Shown in pieces: positions 8,713 to 17,857 of a DNA stretch of 64,000 bases. The notes under the pieces were generated by a model. It ran no database searches, had not been told where the DNA came from, and was given only the letters and a program-made list of their open reading frames with translations. The stretch is from JAAYLU01 sp964458805 (GTDB taxonomy: Bacteria > Synergistota > Synergistia > Synergistales > Aminobacteriaceae). Within the stretch, counting starts at the first letter, position 1; every line of letters starts with the position of its first letter. A program made the translations under genes and the position numbers. The stretch lies in the NCBI GenBank assembly GCA_964458805.1, contig CAYWKH010000001.1:34605-98604 (forward strand), written 5' to 3'.

Positions 8713-8854
8713 GTCCGCGCACGAGACGGACGGTGCAATCCGTTGAAAAGAGAGGACGGAAGCCCCGATGGCCGGACGAAAACCCATTAGCCCGCATCCT
8801 CGTTATCTGATATAATTTCAGCTTGGATGCGAAATCGCAAAGGGGGGAGCCAGG

Positions 8855-9631
8855 CTGATAATCTCGGATTTCGGGCGCAGGCTGGACGAGGCTGTCCCGT
8901 TCTCCTGGGCAGAGGAGTGGGACAACGTGGGGCTCCTCCTGGGAGACCCGGACGGAGTGCTGCGCGGCGTGGGAGTGGCCCTCGACCCGTCGTTGCAGGC
9001 TATGAGAATGGCCTCGGAGAGGGGTTGCTCCGCGCTGGTCGCGCATCATCCGCTCTTCTTCAGCCCGATCAGGCGTCTGGATATCTCGGAGGGCGTCGGC
9101 GCATGCGCGGCCTACGCTATCAGGCACGGCCTGTCGGTGTTCGCGCTCCACACCAACTGGGATTCCTCGCCGATCGGGGTCAACTCCGTGATAGCGCGGG
9201 AACTGGGGCTCCAGGGCGTGAGCCCCCTCGTCCCGTCGCGGCTGCCCTGGGGCTCGGGGGCGGTCGGGGCCTTGGCAAGTCCCATGTCGCCCCTGGACTG
9301 CGGGGGTTTCATAAAGAGCTCCCTGATGCTGTCGCGCTTGGAGCTGCACGGCGCGATCGATGTCCCTGTGGCGACTATCGCACTGTGCGGCGGCTCGGGG
9401 GGCCCGTTGTGGAGGGAGGCGCTCGCCTGCGGAGCGGATGCCTTCTTCACTGCCGACATGAAGTACCACGACAGGCTGGAAGCGCTGGAGGCCGGGTTGA
9501 GGCTGTTCGTGGCGGATCACGGCGAGATGGAGAACTTCACCATGAAGAGCCTCGCCGACGTGGTGTCGGACGCCGCCGGGGAGAGAGCGATCCTGCTGGA
9601 TCCGCTCGCCGCTCCGTTTTGTATGATATAG
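8855..9631 (+). CDS. Nif3-like dinuclear metal protein (DUF34)
   Basis: Member of the Nif3/YqfO family, which binds two metal ions; some members act as GTP cyclohydrolase-like enzymes but the general function is unsettled. Metal ligands are visible in VAHHPLFF, LHTNWD and DHGEMEN. Family homology begins with AEEWDNVGLLLGDP preceded by about 20 residues, so the GTG at 8927 is too late. The only start that fits is CTG at 8855, with GGGGGGAG five bases before it; no in-frame ATG, GTG or TTG lies in the leader. The resulting 258 residues is a normal length for short Nif3 proteins. Confidence 0.82.
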   Translation: MIISDFGRRLDEAVPFSWAEEWDNVGLLLGDPDGVLRGVGVALDPSLQAMRMASERGCSALVAHHPLFFSPIRRLDISEGVGACAAYAIRHGLSVFALHTNWDSSPIGVNSVIARELGLQGVSPLVPSRLPWGSGAVGALASPMSPLDCGGFIKSSLMLSRLELHGAIDVPVATIALCGGSGGPLWREALACGADAFFTADMKYHDRLEALEAGLRLFVADHGEMENFTMKSLADVVSDAAGERAILLDPLAAPFCMI

Positions 9632-9676
9632 TTCTCTGGTCGAAGAAGTCACTATCCCGGTTAGAGGTGATCGCAG

Positions 9677-10672
9677 ATGCAACAGAGGGTCTTCAGCGGA
9701 ATGAGACCGACAGGCAGGCTCCACCTTGGGCACCTTGCAGGGGCCCTGACAAACTGGATAAAGCTGCAAAACGACTACAACTGCTTTTACTGCATCGTCG
9801 ACTGGCACGCCCTCATGTCGGACTACGCGGACACCTCCTCGCTCAGGACCAACTGCGGCGAAGTGCTGCTCGACTGGCTAGCCTCGGGGCTTGACCCTGA
9901 AAAGTGCACGATATTCGTTCAGTCCCACGTGCCGCAGCACGCCGAGCTTCACCTGGCACTGTCCATGGTGGCGCCGCTCGGCTGGCTGTACAGATGCCCG
10001 ACGTACAAGGAGCAGATTCTCAACCTGCAGAACAAGGATCTGAGCACCTACGCCTTCCTCGGCTACCCCGTCCTGATGGCCGCGGACATACTGCTCTACA
10101 AGGCGGAGATCGTGCCGGTCGGGGAGGATCAGAGCGCCCACCTGGAGCTCACGAGGGAGCTGGCCAGGAGGTTCAACTCGTTTTACGGCAACGTCCTGCT
10201 GGAACCCCGGATCATGCTGACCCCTACGCCCAAGGTGCCGGGCACGGACGGGCGGAAGATGAGCAAGTCATACGGCAACTCCATCTACATCGCCGACGAG
10301 CCTGCGGTGGTGTGGGAGAAGATACGCACGATGGTCACGGACCCCGCGAGGGAGAGGCGAACCGACCCCGGAGACCCCGACAAGTGCCCCGTGTGGGACC
10401 TTCACAAGGTCTTCAACGACGACGAGCAGGAGAAGGCAGAGATAGACCGCGGGTGCAGGACCGCCGGCATAGGGTGCGTGGAGTGCAAGAAGAAGCTCCT
10501 GGCACACGTGGAGAGGGTGATGGCCCCGATTAGGGAGAAGCGCTCGTCGTACGAGAAGAAGCCGGGGTTGCTCATGGATATTCTGCGGGAGGGGGCAGCC
10601 AAGGCCGTCGACACCGCCCGCCGGACCATGGACGAAGTGATGGACGCCGTGGGGCTGTTCAAGAGCGAATAG
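9677..10672 (+). CDS. trpS: Tryptophanyl-tRNA synthetase
   Basis: Class I synthetase charging tRNA-Trp. The 331 residues show the HIGH-type motif as GRLHLGHLAG near residue 13 and KMSKS exactly (RKMSKSYGN, about residue 195), with the TrpRS-specific VGEDQSAHLELTRELA segment between them. The leader is only 45 bases, so no T-box or trp attenuator is present. It heads a run in which scpA follows within a few bases. A small insert with three cysteines (GCRTAGIGCVEC) lies in the C-terminal domain. Confidence 0.96.
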   Translation: MQQRVFSGMRPTGRLHLGHLAGALTNWIKLQNDYNCFYCIVDWHALMSDYADTSSLRTNCGEVLLDWLASGLDPEKCTIFVQSHVPQHAELHLALSMVAPLGWLYRCPTYKEQILNLQNKDLSTYAFLGYPVLMAADILLYKAEIVPVGEDQSAHLELTRELARRFNSFYGNVLLEPRIMLTPTPKVPGTDGRKMSKSYGNSIYIADEPAVVWEKIRTMVTDPARERRTDPGDPDKCPVWDLHKVFNDDEQEKAEIDRGCRTAGIGCVECKKKLLAHVERVMAPIREKRSSYEKKPGLLMDILREGAAKAVDTARRTMDEVMDAVGLFKSE

Positions 10673-10675
10673 ACC

Positions 10676-11446
10676 ATGGTGGACGGGCGCGGAGAGCTGG
10701 CGGAGTTCAGGGCCGAGGTCGACGGATTCTCGGGCCCCTTCGACCTGCTCTGCTGGCTCGTAGAGAGCGAGGAGCTGTCGGCCGCCGAGATCTCGGTGGG
10801 GCAGGCTGTGCGCATATACGGGGCGTACCTGGCCAACACGAGCAGGGTGTCGGTGTCGGTTGTGTTCGACTTCATGCTTATGGCCGCGTCGCTCGTGCTG
10901 AACAAGATTCGCTCCCTCCTGCCGGACGGGTGCGCGGAGCCGGACGAGGATCCTGTGGAGATCCCCGCCTCGGAGATGGACGTGCTCGGCAGGCTCGCCA
11001 GGTACCGCCCGTACAGGGCGTCGGCCAGGCACCTGACCGGGTTGAAGGAGAAGAGGGACAGGCTCTTCTTCCGGGCGCAGCCGGAAGGGGATGACGGCTC
11101 GCCGTCGCTCTTTCTCGGGGACCTCTACGCTCTGTGCCGCCTGTGGTGGAGCTTGGCAGAGTCGCGCAGGACCAGGGTCTCCCCGGAGCGGGGCGAGGAT
11201 GATTATGACCTGGCGGGAGCACCCGCGGCCGTTCCGGACGAGGAGCAGGTGGAGAGGAAGATGCTTGAGATCCTCGACGAACTCGACCGCTGCGGGGCAT
11301 TGAGCCTCTCCTCCCTGCTGACGATGGGACGCACCATGTCTAACCTGGTCGTGACTATCCTGGCCCTGCTCGAGATGTCGAGGACGGGCCGCGTCCGAGT
11401 GACCCAGGAGGAGCTGTTCGGGGATGTCTCCATCTTCCCTGCCTGA
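10676..11446 (+). CDS. scpA: Segregation and condensation protein A
   Basis: Kleisin subunit that bridges the SMC heads in bacterial condensin. The N-terminal FRAEVDGFSGPFDLLCWLVE segment is the family signature and the C-terminal winged helix contacts Smc. The 256 residues are a normal length, but the middle is more arginine-rich and divergent than in Bacillus. It starts three bases after trpS and its end overlaps scpB by 23 bases, so ScpA and ScpB are translationally coupled, matching their function as a complex. Confidence 0.92.
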   Translation: MVDGRGELAEFRAEVDGFSGPFDLLCWLVESEELSAAEISVGQAVRIYGAYLANTSRVSVSVVFDFMLMAASLVLNKIRSLLPDGCAEPDEDPVEIPASEMDVLGRLARYRPYRASARHLTGLKEKRDRLFFRAQPEGDDGSPSLFLGDLYALCRLWWSLAESRRTRVSPERGEDDYDLAGAPAAVPDEEQVERKMLEILDELDRCGALSLSSLLTMGRTMSNLVVTILALLEMSRTGRVRVTQEELFGDVSIFPA

Positions 11447-12023
11447 GCCGCTGTCCGCCCAGGGGCGCGTCATCGAGGCGATCCTGTTCGTATCGTCGGC
11501 GCCAGTGTCCGCCGCGGAGCTGGCGGAGGCTCTTTCGCTCAGGCCGGCGGATGTCAGGGCCGAGGTGGACAGGCTGAACGAGCGCCTTCTGAGGCAAGGA
11601 CACGGGCTAACGGTCACAGGCTCCCCCGGAGGGTGGAGGATGGCCACCTCGGAGGAGGTCTCCGCCGCCGTGGGGGCGTTCAGGGATACCAGTGCCTCCC
11701 AGAAGACAAGGCTGAGCAAGGCCGCAGTGGAGACGCTCGCGGTCATAGCTTATAATCAACCAGTCACCCGGAGCGAAGTGGAGGAGATCAGGGGCGTCAG
11801 ATGCGAGAGGGTCATAGAGACGCTCCTCTCTCACGGGCTCATACGCATCGCCGGACGCCGGAGGGGAACCGGATCGCCGCTCCTGTATCGCACCACCGAG
11901 CAGTTTTTGGATACCTTCGGCGTAGCCTCCATCTCCGAGCTCCCCACGCTGGAGGAGCTAGACGAGCTGGCGCCGCGAGGAGAGACACGCGAGGACATGG
12001 ATGACGACGATTACTCCGAATGA
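11424..12023 (+). CDS. scpB: Segregation and condensation protein B
   Basis: Partner of ScpA in the Smc-ScpAB complex, built from two winged helices. Family motifs are clear: GRVIEAILFVSSAPVS at the start, and KAAVETLAVIAYNQPVTRSEVEEIRGV in the second domain. The end is acidic. Length (199 residues) is typical. It overlaps scpA upstream and rluB downstream, consistent with one transcript. Confidence 0.94.
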   Translation: MSPSSLPEPLSAQGRVIEAILFVSSAPVSAAELAEALSLRPADVRAEVDRLNERLLRQGHGLTVTGSPGGWRMATSEEVSAAVGAFRDTSASQKTRLSKAAVETLAVIAYNQPVTRSEVEEIRGVRCERVIETLLSHGLIRIAGRRRGTGSPLLYRTTEQFLDTFGVASISELPTLEELDELAPRGETREDMDDDDYSE

Positions 12024-12774
12024 ACGGCCGGCTGAACAAGACGACGCATCGGCGGGCGCCCGGTTGAACAGGTTTCTCGCCATGTGCGGGCTTGGGGCCA
12101 GGCGCAAGGTGGAGGAGCTGATATCCGGCGGCCGGGTTCGGATCGACGGCAAGGTGGTGTTGTTGCCGGGCTTCAGAGTCGAGCCCGGGATGAATGTCAC
12201 GGTCGACGGCGGGCCGGTGAGGCCGCAGCGACTGCGCTACCTCGTGATGAACAAGCCCGATGGGGTTGTCTGCGCGGTGAAGGACGACCGCTCTCCCACT
12301 GTGCTAGGGCTTCTGCCGGCGGAGTTCGACGATGTCCGCCTGTTCCCCGTCGGCCGGCTGGACAGGGACAGCCGCGGGCTGCTGATCCTGGCTAATGACG
12401 GGGGCTTCGCCCAGGAGGTGCTGCACCCCTCGAGGCGCATCCTCCGCGGCTACGAGGCCCTGCTGGATATGCCCATAACGCGTGCCGACGTGCGAAGGTG
12501 CATGGCCGGTGCGGTGATGGACGGGCGTCTCGTCAAGCCCGTGAACGTGTTGCTCCTGGACCGGGCGCCCAAAGGATGCTGGATCTCCGTCGTCCTGGCG
12601 GAGGGGCTCAAGCGCGAGGTTCGCCGCATGGCTGCGGCGATCGACCGCGAGGTGGTCGAGCTTGTTCGCAGAAGAATTGGTAAAATGGAGCTGAGAGATC
12701 TGCCGCCGGGCGGATTCGTTGAGATGACCCGCGGGGCCCTGTGGCACGCGATCCGTACCGGAGGAATCGTCTGA
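12001..12774 (+). CDS. rluB: RluB/RsuA-family rRNA pseudouridine synthase
   Basis: Adds pseudouridine to rRNA, probably 23S position 2605 (RluB type). An N-terminal S4 RNA-binding domain (RLNRFLAMCGLGARRKVEELI) precedes the catalytic domain, where GRLDRDSRGLLILANDG holds the catalytic Asp (second Asp of GRLD-R-D). The scpA-scpB-rluB order is widely conserved. RluB is preferred over RsuA because of this context; the exact target base cannot be read from sequence. Confidence 0.88.
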   Translation: MTTITPNERPAEQDDASAGARLNRFLAMCGLGARRKVEELISGGRVRIDGKVVLLPGFRVEPGMNVTVDGGPVRPQRLRYLVMNKPDGVVCAVKDDRSPTVLGLLPAEFDDVRLFPVGRLDRDSRGLLILANDGGFAQEVLHPSRRILRGYEALLDMPITRADVRRCMAGAVMDGRLVKPVNVLLLDRAPKGCWISVVLAEGLKREVRRMAAAIDREVVELVRRRIGKMELRDLPPGGFVEMTRGALWHAIRTGGIV

Positions 12775-12794
12775 GGCATGGAGGAGGGCGGAAT

Positions 12795-13685
12795 ATGGAT
12801 GGCATTGACGAACGAACCCGAGAACTGATAAGGACGCGAATACTGGGCAAGATAAAGGAGATACGCTCATTCCCGCCGTTCGTGGTCGAGACCTTGCGAA
12901 AACTCAACGACCCCGACAGCAGCGCCCAGGATGTCGCGGCCAGCCTGGCGCGGGACGAGGGGCTGGTGATCCGCACGCTTAAGCTCGCCAACTCCGCCGC
13001 CTACGGGATTTCGCGGGAAATATCGAGCGTCGTCGAGGCGATCGCCCTCCTGGGCTACAAGAACATAAGCAGCATAGTCCTCGCGGCCTCCGTCTACTCC
13101 GTGATGGACAAGCCGCTCGAGGGGTACGCTCTCGACCGCGGCATGCTGTGGCGGCACTCGCTCTCGGTTGCCTACTCGTCCAGGTATATATCGCAGCTGA
13201 CTAGAAAAGCCCACCCGGAGGAGGCCTACGTAGGAGGTCTTCTGCACGACATAGGAAAGGTCGTGCTGAACGATTACGTGAGGTTCGGATACAACATAAT
13301 CGTGAAGATGGTCGAGGAGCAGCAGATCCCCTTCATGGAGGCCGAGGTCCAGGTCCTTGGATTCGACCACGCGGCCGTCGGCGCGATGCTGGTCGAGAAA
13401 TGGGGGCTTCCCGACTCCTACAGGTATGCCGTGGCATACCACCATGCTCCGAACAACCTGGACGAGCCCAAGTTCCAGGAGCTGGTGGACGTGGTCCACC
13501 TCGCCAACTCGCTTTGCCTGATGCTCGGCGTAGGGATAGGGGCCGACGGTCTTCAGAGCTACCTGTACCCGGAGAGCCTCCAGAGGCTTGGAATCACGGA
13601 CTACGAGTCCCTCATGTCGGATCTGGTCGACTTCGTCGCACAGGCCGAGCAGGAGCTCTCGGAGATGGAAGAGGCCTTCAAGTGA
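12795..13685 (+). CDS. HDOD-domain protein
   Basis: A 296-residue protein dominated by an HDOD domain, a non-catalytic relative of HD phosphohydrolases common in signalling. The segment after PPFVVETLRKLNDPDSSAQDVA shows typical HDOD spacing, and GGLLHDIGKVVLNDY retains an HDIGK core that could bind metal. The ATG at 12795 is chosen for GGAGGGCGGAAT before it. It lies between rluB and cmk, an unusual place for a signalling gene; its stop overlaps the cmk start as GTGA. Function unknown. Confidence 0.8.
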   Translation: MDGIDERTRELIRTRILGKIKEIRSFPPFVVETLRKLNDPDSSAQDVAASLARDEGLVIRTLKLANSAAYGISREISSVVEAIALLGYKNISSIVLAASVYSVMDKPLEGYALDRGMLWRHSLSVAYSSRYISQLTRKAHPEEAYVGGLLHDIGKVVLNDYVRFGYNIIVKMVEEQQIPFMEAEVQVLGFDHAAVGAMLVEKWGLPDSYRYAVAYHHAPNNLDEPKFQELVDVVHLANSLCLMLGVGIGADGLQSYLYPESLQRLGITDYESLMSDLVDFVAQAEQELSEMEEAFK

Positions 13686-14362
13686 CCCCCGGCGCATTCG
13701 TCGTGGCCATAGACGGCCCCGCTGGCGCAGGGAAGAGCACGCTGGCCAGGATGGCGGCCGCGCGGCTTGGGATGCGATACCTGGACACCGGGGCGCTGTA
13801 CAGGGCCCTGGCTTGCCATATGCACGCGAATGGGATTCCTCCGGTCGATAGCCCTGCGCTCGAGGCGGCGCTCGATTCAGTCTCTCTGAAGCTGGACGGG
13901 GACAGAGTCCTTCTGTACGGAGAGGACATAAGCGACGCCATACGCTCGCCGGCCACGGATTCCATAGTATCAGCCTACGCGGCGCTGCCGTCGCTGCGAA
14001 GACGCCTGCTGTCCATTCAGCGCGACCAGGTCAGGTTCGGCTCGCTGATAGCCGACGGGCGCGACATGGGAACGGTCGTGTTCCCCGACGCCGATGTCAA
14101 GATATTCCTAACCGCCTCGGACGAGGTCCGCGCGACGCGACGGCTTAAAGAGCAGCTCGAGCGGGGGGAGGAGGTCTCCTACGAGCAGGTGCTCGATACG
14201 ATCAGATCGCGCGACAGGACGGACAGCGAGCGCTCCGCGGCGCCCCTTCGCAAGGCCGACGGCGCCGTGGAGGTGAACACCGACGATCTGACGATAGAGC
14301 AGGCAGTAGAGGCCATTGCCTCCATAATATCCGGGAGGAGAGGGGGTGCGCCCCGAGGATGA
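13682..14362 (+). CDS. cmk: Cytidylate kinase
   Basis: Phosphorylates CMP and dCMP. The P-loop GPAGAGKST is near residue 14, YLDTGALYRA follows, and DGRDMGTVVFPDADVKIFLTAS is a Cmk signature. The start is GTG at 13682, inside the HDOD stop (GTGA overlap), because homology begins within seven residues of the P-loop. 226 residues is the usual length. It overlaps plsC by four bases; cmk-plsC is a conserved Firmicute pair. Confidence 0.94.
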   Translation: MTPGAFVVAIDGPAGAGKSTLARMAAARLGMRYLDTGALYRALACHMHANGIPPVDSPALEAALDSVSLKLDGDRVLLYGEDISDAIRSPATDSIVSAYAALPSLRRRLLSIQRDQVRFGSLIADGRDMGTVVFPDADVKIFLTASDEVRATRRLKEQLERGEEVSYEQVLDTIRSRDRTDSERSAAPLRKADGAVEVNTDDLTIEQAVEAIASIISGRRGGAPRG

Positions 14363-14994
14363 ATCTGTTCAACAGGGTGTTCTACTTCTTCGTGAAGTGG
14401 TTTTTCTTCATCGCGCTGAAGGTTTATAACAGGCTCTCAATCACCTGGACGGAGGATCTGCCAAGCCGCAACGTCATAGTCGCGGCCAACCACACAAGCA
14501 ACCTTGATCCGGTGATCATGGGGGCGGTCTTCCCCCGCAGGCTTCGCTACCTCGCGAAGGAGGAGCTGTTCAGGCCCTTTCTGTTCGGGAGCGCGATACG
14601 CGCGCTCGGCTCCATACCGGTCAAGAGAAGCGACAACCAGAGCGCGGCATCTGCCCTGCGCACCTTTTTGAAGCTGCTCGAGGGCGGGGAGAACGTGCTG
14701 ATCTTCCCCGAGGGGGGGCGTTCCACCGACGGGAGGATGCAGCCCCTGGAGGGCGGGGTCGCCCTCATAGCGCTTAAATCCGGGGCCCCGATCGTGCCGG
14801 CCTTCATCACCGGCGCGTTCGAGGCGATGCCGCCGGGGCGCCGCTGGGTCAAGCCGGGCAAGCTCTCCATAACGTTCGGCGAGGTCATAAACACGGCCGA
14901 CTACGGGAAGTTCGGAGGCGAGGCGAGGGGCAGGCTGCTGAGCGACCTGAGCGACATCTTCGCCTCCTTCGAGTCCGGCGTGAAGCGCGGCTGA
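14359..14994 (+). CDS. plsC: 1-acyl-sn-glycerol-3-phosphate acyltransferase
   Basis: Second acylation of phosphatidic acid synthesis, at the inner membrane. An N-terminal hydrophobic segment (FYFFVKWFFFIALKVY) anchors it; the catalytic NHTSNLD (HX4D) motif and the FPEGGRS glycerol-phosphate motif are intact. The 211 residues are typical. It works downstream of PlsX/PlsY, and plsX is in the fap operon at 33.7 kb. Confidence 0.92.
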   Translation: MNLFNRVFYFFVKWFFFIALKVYNRLSITWTEDLPSRNVIVAANHTSNLDPVIMGAVFPRRLRYLAKEELFRPFLFGSAIRALGSIPVKRSDNQSAASALRTFLKLLEGGENVLIFPEGGRSTDGRMQPLEGGVALIALKSGAPIVPAFITGAFEAMPPGRRWVKPGKLSITFGEVINTADYGKFGGEARGRLLSDLSDIFASFESGVKRG

Positions 14995-15011
14995 CCGTCG
15001 ACGCCTCCTTT

Positions 15012-16115
15012 ATGAAGAAAGCCGTACTGGCGGCTCTTGATCTGCCGCGACAGGAGTTTCCGCCGTCGACCCTGCTCGAGGAGCTGTCGCTCCTTCTGCA
15101 GAACCTGTCCATAAACTCGGTCGGGACTGTGATCCAGCGCCGCGACCGCCCGGACCCGGCGCTGCTTCTGGGCAGGGGGAAGGCGGAGGAGCTCGCGCTC
15201 TTCTGCAGGGAGACCGGCGCTGACCTCTTGGTTTGCAACGAGAGCCTCTCCCCCGGGCAGAAGAGCAACCTCCAGAAGCTCACAGGGGTGGAGGTGTGGG
15301 ACCGGCCGTTCGTGATAATGAAGATCTTCGAGAGACGGGCGCGCACCTCGGAGGCCAAGCTCCAGGTGGAGATGGCCCTCTGCAAGTACGAGATGCCGCA
15401 TCTCAGGGGGCTGGGGGCTCAGATGTCGCGCCTTGGAGGCGGAATAGGCACCCGCGGCCCCGGCGAGACCGAGTTCGAGAGACACCGCAGAAAGCTGGAG
15501 CGCCGGGTCAGGGACATCGACAGGAAGCTGGAGGCCCTCAGGCGCAAGAGGGAGCTCCAGAGGGAGCGCCGGAGGAAGATGGATGTCCCTGTGGTCTCGC
15601 TGGTCGGATATACCAACAGCGGCAAGACATCCCTTCTCAGGACTTTGAGCGGGGACAGGGAGCTGGTCGCGGAGGACCGGCTGTTCTCCACCCTTGATAC
15701 CTTCATCCGCAGGGTTCTCCTTCCTTCCGACAGGAAAGTCCTCGTGTCGGACACGGTAGGATTTATCCGCGATCTCCCCCCCGGCCTGGTGACCGCTTTC
15801 CGGACCACCCTCGAGGAGATAGTCGGCTCCGACCTCGTGCTGGTAGTGCTGGACATCTCCTCGCCCGACATGCCGGACGTCAGGGAGGTGGTCGAACAGA
15901 CCCTGCACGACATAGGGGCCGGGGAGATACCGAGATTGTACGTCCTGAACAAGGTCGACCTGGTGTCACCGGAGGAGGTGGCGGTCGCCGCGGGCCGCCT
16001 CGGGGTCGGGAACACCCAGGCAATTCCCGTGTGCGCGCTGGACGGGAGGGGCCTTCCCGGCCTGCTCGAATCGATGGACAAGTTCCTGGGGGAAATGGAG
16101 GCCTGTGGCTTATGA
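15012..16115 (+). CDS. hflX: Ribosome-associated GTPase HflX
   Basis: GTPase that splits stalled or heat-damaged 70S ribosomes. The N-terminal domain has LLLGRGKAEELA and the MSRLGGGIGTRGPGETEFE signature; a coiled arginine/lysine-rich helix follows, then the G domain with G1 GYTNSGKTSL (near 205), DTVGFIRDLP and NKVD. 367 residues. Gene order between plsC and yicC differs from Bacillus. No strong ribosome site precedes the ATG. The ATG of yicC overlaps its stop. Confidence 0.94.
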   Translation: MKKAVLAALDLPRQEFPPSTLLEELSLLLQNLSINSVGTVIQRRDRPDPALLLGRGKAEELALFCRETGADLLVCNESLSPGQKSNLQKLTGVEVWDRPFVIMKIFERRARTSEAKLQVEMALCKYEMPHLRGLGAQMSRLGGGIGTRGPGETEFERHRRKLERRVRDIDRKLEALRRKRELQRERRRKMDVPVVSLVGYTNSGKTSLLRTLSGDRELVAEDRLFSTLDTFIRRVLLPSDRKVLVSDTVGFIRDLPPGLVTAFRTTLEEIVGSDLVLVVLDISSPDMPDVREVVEQTLHDIGAGEIPRLYVLNKVDLVSPEEVAVAAGRLGVGNTQAIPVCALDGRGLPGLLESMDKFLGEMEACGL

Positions 16116-16996
16116 TACGCAGCATGACGGGATTCACGCGGGTGACCCGCGCTTTCGAATGGGGGACCCTCAGCCTCGAGCTGTCCTCGGTAAACCACCG
16201 CTACCTGGAGATCTCGCCGCGCCTGCCGAGGGAGATGGCGTCGTTTGAGCCCCTCATAGCAGCAAAACTGAGGCAGGGCGCCGGGAGGGGAAAGCTGCGA
16301 TGCTCGGCTGAGATACACTGGGCGCCCCAGTTGAGGATGGCCGTGTTGGACGCCGACCTGCTGTCGCACTACTTCTCTCGGCTCGCCGAACTAGCGCCCC
16401 GGCTCGAAGGCGCTACGCCTCCCTCCCTTGGGGAGCTTCTATCCCTGCCAGGGGTGTTCGAATCACCCGAGCGCTCCGCATGCGTCGAGGCGGAGCTGAG
16501 GACCGGCCTAGAATGGCTCCTGGAGGAGGCGCTTCAGGGCCTGTTGAAGATGAGGTCCGACGAGGGGGACAACCTGCGGCTGGCCATGGAGGGGTACCTG
16601 GAGTCGTTCGAGCGATTGGTAGACGCGCTGGAGACCTCCTGGGCAGAGAAGAGGGACAGGATCCTCGAGGAGACGAAGTTCAGGATCGCCACCCTGCTGG
16701 CTGAGGCCTCCCCCGAGGTGGACCAGGGGCGTGTTGCGCAGGAGATAGTGCTCCTGTCCGACAAGTGGGATGTCTCGGAGGAGCTGGTGAGGTCGCGCAG
16801 TCACATCCGCCAGTTCGAGAAGGTGATGAACGGCAGGGATTCCGAGGGCAGAAAGCTCGACTTCCTGCTCCAGGAGATGAACAGGGAGGTCAACACGATA
16901 GGATCGAAGGTCGCCGACGCGGAGCTGCGCTGGATGGCGGTCGAGGCCAAGGCGATCCTGGAGAAGATCAGGGAGCAAGTCCAGAACGTGGAGTGA
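16112..16996 (+). CDS. yicC: YicC-family endoribonuclease
   Basis: YicC/YloC family, recently shown in Escherichia coli to be an endoribonuclease acting on RyhB-type RNA. The start MIRSMTGFTR and the SSVNHRYLEISPRLP segment are diagnostic, and the C-terminal domain ends with QEMNREVNTIGSKV, another signature. The ATG at 16112 overlaps the hflX stop as ATGA. The yicC-remA-gmk-rpoZ order matches Bacillus (yloC). Target RNAs unknown. Confidence 0.92.
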   Translation: MIRSMTGFTRVTRAFEWGTLSLELSSVNHRYLEISPRLPREMASFEPLIAAKLRQGAGRGKLRCSAEIHWAPQLRMAVLDADLLSHYFSRLAELAPRLEGATPPSLGELLSLPGVFESPERSACVEAELRTGLEWLLEEALQGLLKMRSDEGDNLRLAMEGYLESFERLVDALETSWAEKRDRILEETKFRIATLLAEASPEVDQGRVAQEIVLLSDKWDVSEELVRSRSHIRQFEKVMNGRDSEGRKLDFLLQEMNREVNTIGSKVADAELRWMAVEAKAILEKIREQVQNVE

Positions 16997-17001
16997 TTTT
17001 C

Positions 17002-17271
17002 ATGTCGGGGAGACTGGTACACATAGGATTCGGCAACATGCTCGTCGCCGATAGGATCGTCGCGATAGTACACCCGTCCTCCGCCCCCATCAAGCGCATG
17101 AAGGAGGAGGCGAGGGAGGGCGGAAGGCTCATAGACGCCACCCAGGGTCGCAAGACCAGGGCGATCCTGGTGACCGACAGCAACCACGTGGTGATGTCGG
17201 CGATTCAACCCGAGACGATTGTGACCCGCTACGAGGGCGAGGGCGAAGATGCAAGGAAGACCGAAGGGTAA
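17002..17271 (+). CDS. remA: RemA-like DNA-binding regulator (DUF370)
   Basis: Small ring-forming DNA-binding protein that in Bacillus activates matrix and osmoprotection genes. The 89 residues contain the DUF370 core GFGNMLVADRIVAIVHPSSAP and GRKTRAILVTDSNHVVMSA. The ATG at 17002 is chosen by family alignment. Its end overlaps gmk by 23 bases. Together with veg, this is the second Bacillus-type matrix regulator in the window, although no matrix operon is seen. Confidence 0.9.
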   Translation: MSGRLVHIGFGNMLVADRIVAIVHPSSAPIKRMKEEAREGGRLIDATQGRKTRAILVTDSNHVVMSAIQPETIVTRYEGEGEDARKTEG

Positions 17272-17857
17272 CCTCTTCGTGCTGTCGGGGCCGAGCGGGA
17301 CAGGGAAGGGGACCCTGCGCAAGATACTGTTCGAGAGGGTGCCCGGGATTGAGTTCTCCATCTCCTGCACGACCAGGGACCCGCGGGACGACGAAAAAGA
17401 CGGGATCGACTACCGCTTCATAACCGATAGAGAGTTTCGGGCAAGGCTCGACGATGGCGAGTTCCTCGAGCACGCGTTCGTGCACGGTTATTATTACGGG
17501 ACCCTGCGGTCCGACGTCGTCCGGGCGCTGGAATCGGGCCGCGATATTCTACTGGAGATAGACGTCCAGGGGGCGTTGCAGGTTAGGGCGGCTATGCCGG
17601 AGAGCAGGCTGATATTCGTCTCTCCCCCGTCGTTCGAGGAGCTGGAAAACAGGCTCCGCGACAGGGGCACCGAGACCGAGGAACGCCTGCGGGTGCGCCT
17701 GCACAACGCCCTTCTGGAGATGGAGCAGAGCTGCAAGTATGATCACGTCATAATAAACGACCGCGCCGACAGGGCGGCGGACGAGCTGACGCGGATTGTG
17801 CTCGCCTACAGGGATGCTGATAAGAGACCGGGAGGGGCTTCGCATGAAACTTTATGA
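17249..17857 (+). CDS. gmk: Guanylate kinase
   Basis: Converts GMP to GDP. The P-loop GPSGTGKGT is near residue 14 and the GMP-binding SCTTRDPRDDEKDGIDYRF and GEFLEHAFVHGYYYGT segments follow in order. 202 residues, full length. It overlaps both remA and rpoZ; gmk-rpoZ coupling is widespread. Confidence 0.96.
   Translation: MQGRPKGNLFVLSGPSGTGKGTLRKILFERVPGIEFSISCTTRDPRDDEKDGIDYRFITDREFRARLDDGEFLEHAFVHGYYYGTLRSDVVRALESGRDILLEIDVQGALQVRAAMPESRLIFVSPPSFEELENRLRDRGTETEERLRVRLHNALLEMEQSCKYDHVIINDRADRAADELTRIVLAYRDADKRPGGASHETL

Noticed and set aside
9632..9676. T-box or trp leader before trpS
   Set aside because: Only 45 bases are available and no T-box sequence or terminator is present.
10268..11746. 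492-codon minus-strand frame over trpS and scpA
   Set aside because: GC-rich antisense shadow; both plus-strand genes have clear family motifs.
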